Assembly: GCA_963575745.1 (NCBI GenBank)
Contig: CAUYUJ010003949.1
Coordinates: 1-64,000 of the forward strand
DNA: 64,000 nucleotides
Origin: Prorocentrum cordatum
Taxonomy: Eukaryota; Sar; Dinophyceae; Prorocentrales; Prorocentraceae
Reading direction: 5' to 3'
A program made the translations under genes and the position numbers. The notes below the pieces were generated by a model. It did not search any database, was not told where the DNA came from, and saw only the letters and a program-made list of their open reading frames with translations. Shown here piece by piece: positions 58,754 to 64,000 of the stretch (its first letter is position 1; the number at the start of each line of letters is the position of its first letter).

Positions 58754-58858
58754 AGAAAATCAGTCGGCAGGTTGGCAGTCGGCAGCGGAAGGTCGGGGGT
58801 AGGTGGGTGCAAGGGCCAGGGCCGCCCGCGGTCAGGATTCCACTCAGTGCTTCAAGTC

Positions 58859-59803
58859 ATGACGGAGAGGGGCCGTGCCTTGAGGATTGCGGGCGCCGAC
58901 CGCCGCATGCGTTTGAAATTTGGAGACGGCAGACGCCTCACTGCCGACGAATGCACGCCCATGATGGTTGCCGTTGATCAGGAGATGCGCACCTCGAGGT
59001 ACACTCATAGAAACGCCGAGGTTGAGACGGCACCAGGCCCCGACTTACCGACAGATGAGAAGCCTAGTATCTGCGCTAGACATTCTGACCCAGTCAGGCT
59101 TGAACGGGCTGCGATTGGTCTTGGTCTAGCTCACGCTGCATACAGGTTGTTGCAGCGCGGGGCGGCCGTGGCGTATTCGCTCGATCCAGGGATGGCCGAC
59201 CGTTGTTTTCTGGTTCCAGCCGCGTACAAACGCAACGGCATCACTGTCGCCGCTGCGACGACGGCCCGCCGTGGTCCTGGGGGCCAGCTGGAGTTGGTTG
59301 TGGATCGCCCCATCTCGCCAGTCTTCATGTCTGATCTCCTTGCCGATGCTTACTCCAGGGCAGTCGGCGAGGCAGCTGGGGCGCTGGTTCCAGCGGAGGT
59401 TGAGCACGGGAGCAAGCGCAAGCGCAAGGCTTTGTCGATTGTTATGATTTACAAGTGTCGGCTTCTGTGGTTTGACGTTCCTCGGGCGTGGCTTTCGCTC
59501 AGTGACGTGGAGGCGATCGAAGTGCAGATCTCCAAGAGGTCCAACAAGAGCAAGCCCAAACGGGCTCGAGGGGCTGACCCCGGCGCGCCCGCCATCGAGG
59601 ACGCCGGCGGCGCCGCCGCCGACGGCGAGGATTCGTGGGCCCACGTGCCAAACATGGGAACAGTAAGTCCGATCGAGAGGCTCTCGGCGAGGCGCAGTGT
59701 TGTGTGTCTAAGAGGTAAAGGTCTATGTGGTTACGGCTGCGTCTTTGAGGGGCCAGACGCTGGCGCGCTCCCTCGTCGCGAGGCGGCCGCCCACCGATCG
59801 TGA
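58859..59803 (+). CDS. Unknown protein downstream of hAT-like gene
   Basis: The frame from ATG at 58859 reads MTERGRALRIAGADRRMRLK, then an Asp/Pro linker, a helical part (LERAAIGLGLAHAAYRLLQRG), RPISPVFMSDLLADAYSRAVG, a basic KRKRK signal, and SIVMIYKCRLLWFDVPRAWLSLSDVEAIEV. It ends in an Ala/Gly/Asp linker; GGGAACAG|TAAGT at about 59664 resembles a splice donor, so the stop at 59803 may not be used. It is in the same frame phase as the hAT-like gene and only two palindromes separate them. No domain is recognised. It may be an accessory protein of the same mobile element. Confidence 0.45.
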   Translation: MTERGRALRIAGADRRMRLKFGDGRRLTADECTPMMVAVDQEMRTSRYTHRNAEVETAPGPDLPTDEKPSICARHSDPVRLERAAIGLGLAHAAYRLLQRGAAVAYSLDPGMADRCFLVPAAYKRNGITVAAATTARRGPGGQLELVVDRPISPVFMSDLLADAYSRAVGEAAGALVPAEVEHGSKRKRKALSIVMIYKCRLLWFDVPRAWLSLSDVEAIEVQISKRSNKSKPKRARGADPGAPAIEDAGGAAADGEDSWAHVPNMGTVSPIERLSARRSVVCLRGKGLCGYGCVFEGPDAGALPRREAAAHRS

Positions 59804-60480
59804 GACTCTGGATTTCTCCCACAAGGCCGAGGCTTGCGTACCTATGACATCCACAGTAACAACACACCACAAGGTTGGTTTAGTTCGTTCGTGCTTGCAT
59901 GGCAAGGTTGACGTGCCCCGCCAAGACGACCTTGGCGAGGGGGATCAGGGCGACGTTGACGACGACGACGGCGACGGCGGCGACCCTGGTGATTGGCTCG
60001 GGGATTACTTGGAGACACTCCTGGAGAAGGGCGGCTTCGGCGAGCCGCCTGCTGCCGACGGCGGCGACGGCGGCGACGTAGATGCAGGTGGTGGTGCGAG
60101 GCGCGTGGCCCTTTCAGAGACCGCGCAATTGCCCCTGGCCCCGACCCAGCTCGCATCGTATGCATTGCTATGCTATGCGGCATGTTGTGCCATGCAGCGT
60201 CTGTCGGAGTTAGGCGCCGTCTCGGGGTGGGGGGCGGGGGCTGCTGCAAGCGGCTTAAGGGCTTAAGCTCCTGTCGAGCCGCAGGCGGGGCGACGATATT
60301 CAGTTGGACAGTGGCAGCGAGGATGGCGACGGGCCCGATGTGCCCGACCATGGTGACTGCATCCACGCAGACCGCATTCTGGAGTCTCGCCTCGCACAAC
60401 ACCCGCTGGAGTCAGCCAGCAGCGTGGATCGGAGGCGGGTTCTTGCAGTGATCCGAGAGGTGGCATCGAGGAGAATATGA
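59800..60480 (+). CDS. Acidic linker blocks of the same gene
   Basis: Two frames carry sensible protein: 59800-60130 (RETLDFSHKAEACVPMTSTV, VDVPRQDDLGEGDQGDVDDDD, LLEKGGFGEPP) and 60290-60480 (DIQLDSGSEDGDGPDVPDHG, RILESRLAQHPLESASSVD), the latter ending at TGA 60478. The stretch between them (60130-60290) reads poorly and may be an intron. They link the block at 58859 to the zinc-finger block at 60503. No function is assigned. Confidence 0.35.
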
Positions 60481-60502
60481 GGAGGAGGAGGAGGAGGCGA
60501 GG

Positions 60503-61399
60503 GTGAGTTACGGTTCGTCGCTCTTCCTCTTCCTCAGGAGGAGGAGGACGAGGAGGAGGAGGAAGAGGATGAGGAGGATGAGGAGGAGGAAAATGATGCG
60601 CAAGTGTTTCGGGGGGCATTGCGTCCAGCTCGGGCATCCTGGAGTGCGCCCTGGGGACCTTGCAGCCACCCCCCCCCCCCCCGAACAAGGTGTGTCATTT
60701 CCAAGGGTTTCTGAGTGGGGCGGCGCGGGGAGTTCTTTGAGTCGCTGCGTAGGCTATGCAGGCGTTGCTGTGTCCGTCATGCGTCTGTCCCATCAGGGGT
60801 GCAACGACGGGGCCACTGCCATCGCTGATGCGCTCCGCGAAGCTGCGGAGCAACCTCTGTCTGAGCCTGTGAACGGTGGCGTGTCCCTGATCCGTGTGAA
60901 CGACCGATGCATGTACATCCAGTGGACTAGCGTTCGGGAGTCGATGGGTCGCCAGGTCTCACTTTGGCCGAGCGGCCAAGTCAAAGCAATCGTGCATGCC
61001 CGTGTGAGGCCAGAGTCTGTAGCAGGCCTTGAGTGTGTGGCCCCCCACATCCCGATAATTTTGGCAAGAGCTAAGCGATCGGAAGGCGCCCCATTCATGC
61101 CCGTGTGGTGCCATATTTTGGTGAGTCCCACACATGCGCGTTTGTGGGGGGGCCCCATAGCGCCCTTGCCCCGAGACGTCTGCGCAATGTGCAAGGCGTT
61201 TGGTTCGGTCCCAGTTGCAGCGCCACCAGATAAGCCGCTGCCAACGGGCGACGGATTGTTTCGATGCGGGGTGTGCTTGCAGCCGTGGCATTTACTGCGC
61301 GTGCTTGCGTTCAGCAGGGATCGCGGACCCACGGAGGGTGATATCTTTACTTGCCCTGCGTGCAGGGGGCCGAAGCGCCCAGGCAGGGCGCGTGCTTGA
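60503..61399 (+). CDS. C-terminal zinc-finger (PHD/RING-like) protein block
   Basis: Up to about 60665 a GAG/GGA repeat dominates, and a run of about 16 C (60668-60683) probably marks a frame change. Beyond it the frame is convincing: VMRLSHQGCNDGATAIADAL, CMYIQWTSVRESMGRQVSLW, and then Cys pairs DVCAMCKAF, FRCGVCLQPWH and FTCPACRGP before TGA at 61397-61399. C-x2-C ... C-x2-C-x3-W-H ... C-x2-C is the layout of PHD or RING-type cross-brace fingers, which bind proteins or chromatin. It may be the 3' end of the gene that starts at 58859. Confidence 0.45.
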   Translation: MSYGSSLFLFLRRRRTRRRRKRMRRMRRRKMMRKCFGGHCVQLGHPGVRPGDLAATPPPPEQGVSFPRVSEWGGAGSSLSRCVGYAGVAVSVMRLSHQGCNDGATAIADALREAAEQPLSEPVNGGVSLIRVNDRCMYIQWTSVRESMGRQVSLWPSGQVKAIVHARVRPESVAGLECVAPHIPIILARAKRSEGAPFMPVWCHILVSPTHARLWGGPIAPLPRDVCAMCKAFGSVPVAAPPDKPLPTGDGLFRCGVCLQPWHLLRVLAFSRDRGPTEGDIFTCPACRGPKRPGRARA

Positions 61400-62045
61400 G
61401 TCAATCGACAGTCGAGTGTGAACCTGCACGGCTGAGGATGGGGATGCACTTGCATCGCACATCCGATCAACATCGCCACACACCCAGCAACCGAAGCAAC
61501 TACAACCCACACTAGTGCATGCTCCTAGATAACCAAGCGTCAATCATGACACCCAACCAGGTTGCACGAACAGGTTGTATATGACACATACACATGAATC
61601 AAGGTGGCACCAGCACAAGCACGAGAGGGAGAGAGCTATGACGAGAGACAGATAAAGACGCGGCACATGCCCAGCAACCGACAAGGCCAACCCACAAGCG
61701 AAATCCATTATGCGAGCGCGCGTGAACGATCAAAACCCCGACACACGACCCGAGACGGCAACGCAACTCAACATATAAGGTACACCCATATATAGAGAGG
61801 GGGATGACAACACACAAGGATAGACATCAAACGATAAACAAACGACGCGCACCACGTACCCCACACACATTACACATACACAATGCGCTGACGAAGGGAG
61901 AGACAACACAAAACGGCAACAGGTGAGAGAGGGAGGAGAGGACCATTACAAAAGAGAAGGAGGAGAATACGGAAACAAAAAACAACAAAAAACGAACAAC
62001 ACAACGAAATCACACCAAGCACAACAAACACACACATACAACAAA
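61400..62045. other. No gene recognised; AC-rich DNA
   Basis: A-rich and ACA-rich sequence on this strand, less GC-rich than the window average. It may be 3' untranslated DNA of the preceding gene plus spacer. Confidence 0.55.
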
Positions 62046-62820
62046 TGATCGCGATCACCGAGAAGCTGGCGCTGCGCGGCCACCACGACCAGCAGCCAGC
62101 AGCCCGTCACCAGCGCAATTGCCCCCGTGGTGGCCCTGGGGCCCTCCACCGAGGCATTTGCGTTGGTGGGGCCTGCCGCGGGCCAGCTGACTGAGGCATT
62201 TGCGCTGGTGGGGCCTGCCGCGGGCCAGCTGACTGAGGCATTTGCGCTGGTGGGGCCTGCCACGGTCCAGCTGACTGAGGCATTTGCGCTGGTGGGGCCT
62301 GCCACGGGCCGACTGACTGAGGCATTTGCGCTGGTGGGCCCGCCGCGGGCCAGCTGACCGATGCATTTGCGCTGGCAAGGCCTGCCGCGGGCCAGCTGAC
62401 TAAGAGATTTGCGCTGGTCACCAACGCACATCTCTTAGTCAGCTGGTCAGCGGCAGGCCTTACCAGCGCAAATGCATCAGTCAACTGGCCCGCGGCGGGG
62501 ACCACCAGCGCAACTGCCTCAGTCAGTCGGCCCGCGGCAGGCCCCACCAGCGCAAATGCCTCAGCCAGCTGGCCCGTGGCAGGCCCCACCAGCGCAAATG
62601 CCTCAGTCAGCTGGCCCGCGGCAAGCGCCACCAGCGCAAATGCTTCAGTCAGCTGGCCCCAGCGCAAATGCCTCAGTCAGCTGGCCCGCGGCAGGCCCCA
62701 CCAGCGCAAATGCCTTGGTGGGGGGGCCCAGGGCCGCCACTGAGGCAATTGCGCTGGTGACGGGCTGCTGGCTGCTGGTCGTGGTGGTCGTGCAGCGCCA
62801 GCTTCTCGGTGATCGCGATC
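62046..62820. repeat. Foldback of 42-bp tandem repeats
   Basis: The left half carries about six 42-bp units (GGCCAGCTGACTGAGGCATT at 62181, 62223 and 62265, then 62307, 62348 and 62390). The right half carries the same units inverted, with the dyad centre near 62428 (CTAAGAGAT...ATCTCTTAG). The unrepeated outer arms, 62046-62124 and 62743-62820, are also inverted copies (ATCGCGATCACCGAGAAGCT). The unit is 14 codons, and both strands encode GQLTEAFALVGPAA-type peptides. Confidence 0.93.
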
Positions 62821-63090
62821 GTTGTTGTGTTTCGTTTTTGTTGTTGTTGTTTGTTCATCTCTCTCTCTTGTTTGTTGATGTTGTCTGTTTGCTGGTATGT
62901 GTGACGGGCGTGGTTTGGTGTGTGTATGTATGTGTATATGTGTGCAATTGTAAAGTATCCGTCGCATGTGCTTGGAGTGTGGGTCATATACCTATTGTAT
63001 AGGCGCTGGGCTCGCATGGGCGGCCTGTCGGCGACGTGCGTGAGGTTGCGGGGCAGCTTCAGGTGGGCCGTGCCCAGACCTCGTGGGTCA
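62821..63090. other. No gene recognised
   Basis: GTT/TTG-rich, roughly complementary in composition to the CAA-rich DNA left of the foldback, then unremarkable unique DNA. Confidence 0.5.
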
Positions 63091-63094
63091 CGTT

Positions 63095-63560
63095 GCGCCT
63101 CTTTGGGGCGGGGGGGGGGGTTCTTGCAGTCTCTTGGGTCTGTGACCCCCAGGCACCCACAGGCTTCGGGCTCTCTTGGTGCCCCCTTGGTAATCCCATC
63201 GGCCCTTTTGGGCTCCCTCTTTTCGCATTATTGGGGCCTTCCGATTCCCGGGGCTCTTGGCGGCAAGAAAGCTCGCGCTGTCACCTCTTGGGGCCTTTCA
63301 GCCTTTCGTGGAGCGTCATTTAAGCTCTTGTCGGGCCCCCTGGGCCCCCTTGGTCCCTAATGGGCCCCTCTTGGCGCCGTCTTGCGGCCGTCCTGGGGCT
63401 CTGGGCCTTCTTGGGCTTCTCTTAGGGCTCCCGTGGGCTCCCGTTCTGGGGCTCTGAGAACCAGTGCGCCTCCTGGCTTGTTGTGTGCCCTCTTGGGGGC
63501 ACCTCTTGGGTCCGTCCCAGCCCTGGGGCCTGGAGGCTTCTGGAGCTCGGAAAGCTTATC
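63095..63560 (+). repeat. CTTGGGG-type dispersed repeat
   Basis: CTCTTGGGGCC, CCCTTGGT and TTCTTGGG units, followed at 63538-63600 by a core-like GGAGCTCGGAAAGC sequence. Confidence 0.75.
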
Positions 63561-63604
63561 GAACCCCCACGTTCCCATGTTCTTCGTCAAGGCCCATCAT
63601 GGGG

Positions 63605-63990
63605 CCAGTGCCGCGGCGCCCCTGGGGAGGGGGTGCTCGGCCTGCGGCGGCGGGCTCGCCGTGGCGCGCGCCATGGCGGTCGTGGCAGTCGGCGGCCACG
63701 TGCAGCAGATCTCACGGGCCGTGCTGTCGAGCGACGAGGTCGCGGGGCTCGTGGCGAAGTGCAGGTCCAGGTGCGCCGACATCTGGGACAACAGCGGGAA
63801 GTACCCCCACGTCAGGGACAGGTTCGGGTCCGACTTGACGCTCGTGGAGTTCAGGGTGGTCTGCGAGCAGTTCTACTGCGACGACAGCGACGCGACGATC
63901 CCGTTGGTCTCGGCCGACGGCAAGTGGACTACCAAGAGACGCTGATTCGGGCAATGCTCCGCCGCTCCAACAAAGCTGGAGATGCGGCAT
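63605..63990 (+). CDS. Hypothetical protein, partial or frameshifted
   Basis: The frame ending at 63945 contains MAVVAVGGHVQQISRAVLSS (Met at 63673) and SRCADIWDNSGKYPHVRDRF, then TLVEFRVVCEQFYCDD and ends ADGKWTTKRR. At about 63921 the neighbouring frame gives VDYQETLIRAMLRRSNKAGD up to TGA at 63988-63990, a better continuation, so a one-base indel or short splice is likely. No domain is recognised. It starts directly after a dispersed-repeat core. Confidence 0.4.
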
Positions 63991-64000
63991 GATGGCGACA

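Noticed and set aside
1-64000. tRNA, rRNA or spliced-leader RNA genes
   Set aside because: No cloverleaf, rRNA core or full leader sequence was recognised by eye; a covariance-model scan would be decisive.

Overview
The window looks like nuclear DNA of a dinoflagellate. This is inferred from several features: GC-rich DNA crowded with satellites and microsatellites; a very long Ty1/copia element that carries a cytosine-methyltransferase-like domain, a cargo known from dinoflagellate retrotransposons; genes that read as frameshifted or spliced exon-like blocks; and a match to the 3' end of the dinoflagellate spliced leader inside the LTR. A large-genome lineage such as Prorocentrum is plausible, but the sequence does not prove a species.

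Layout. 1-2400: polypurine/polypyrimidine DNA, then a 107-bp satellite. 2540-4855 (minus): decayed non-LTR retrotransposon with zinc-finger, coiled-coil and endonuclease parts. 5228-8197: a 73-bp satellite, microsatellites and dispersed CTTGGGG-type repeats. 8203-24562: a complete, recently inserted copia-class LTR retrotransposon with near-identical LTRs and a GGCCT target duplication. 24563-40340: almost gene-free repeats (89-bp satellite, 760 bp of TATG-type microsatellite, repeat pairs, two MITE-like inverted repeats). 40336-43400: a BED-finger/hAT-like transposase gene broken by frameshifts. 43706-43805: assembly gap. 43806-53790: palindromic GAGCTC satellite arrays interrupted by coding blocks (coiled coil, acidic protein, GIY-YIG-like domain, zinc-finger coiled-coil pseudogene). 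54604-54945: small hypothetical gene. 55901-61399: second hAT-like gene followed by coding blocks that end in a zinc finger. 62046-62820: large foldback of 42-bp repeats. 63600-63990: start of a hypothetical gene.

The centrepiece is the 16.36-kb retrotransposon. Its three reading blocks encode, in order: two hydrophobic segments, Gag, a CCHC knuckle, a Tpt1/KptA-type RNA 2'-phosphotransferase domain with all four signature residues, a RING-H2 finger, an aspartic protease, a single in-frame UGA, a methyltransferase-like domain, integrase, a canonical -1 slippery heptamer, then reverse transcriptase and RNase H. About 54 copies of a 14-nt hairpin are scattered along the element. They occur in all three codon phases and in the 3' noncoding region, and their stems covary, so the motif appears to spread or be kept as nucleic acid and not as peptide. 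A retroelement that packages an RNA 2'-phosphotransferase, a RING finger and a dispersed hairpin family is, as far as I know, not described.
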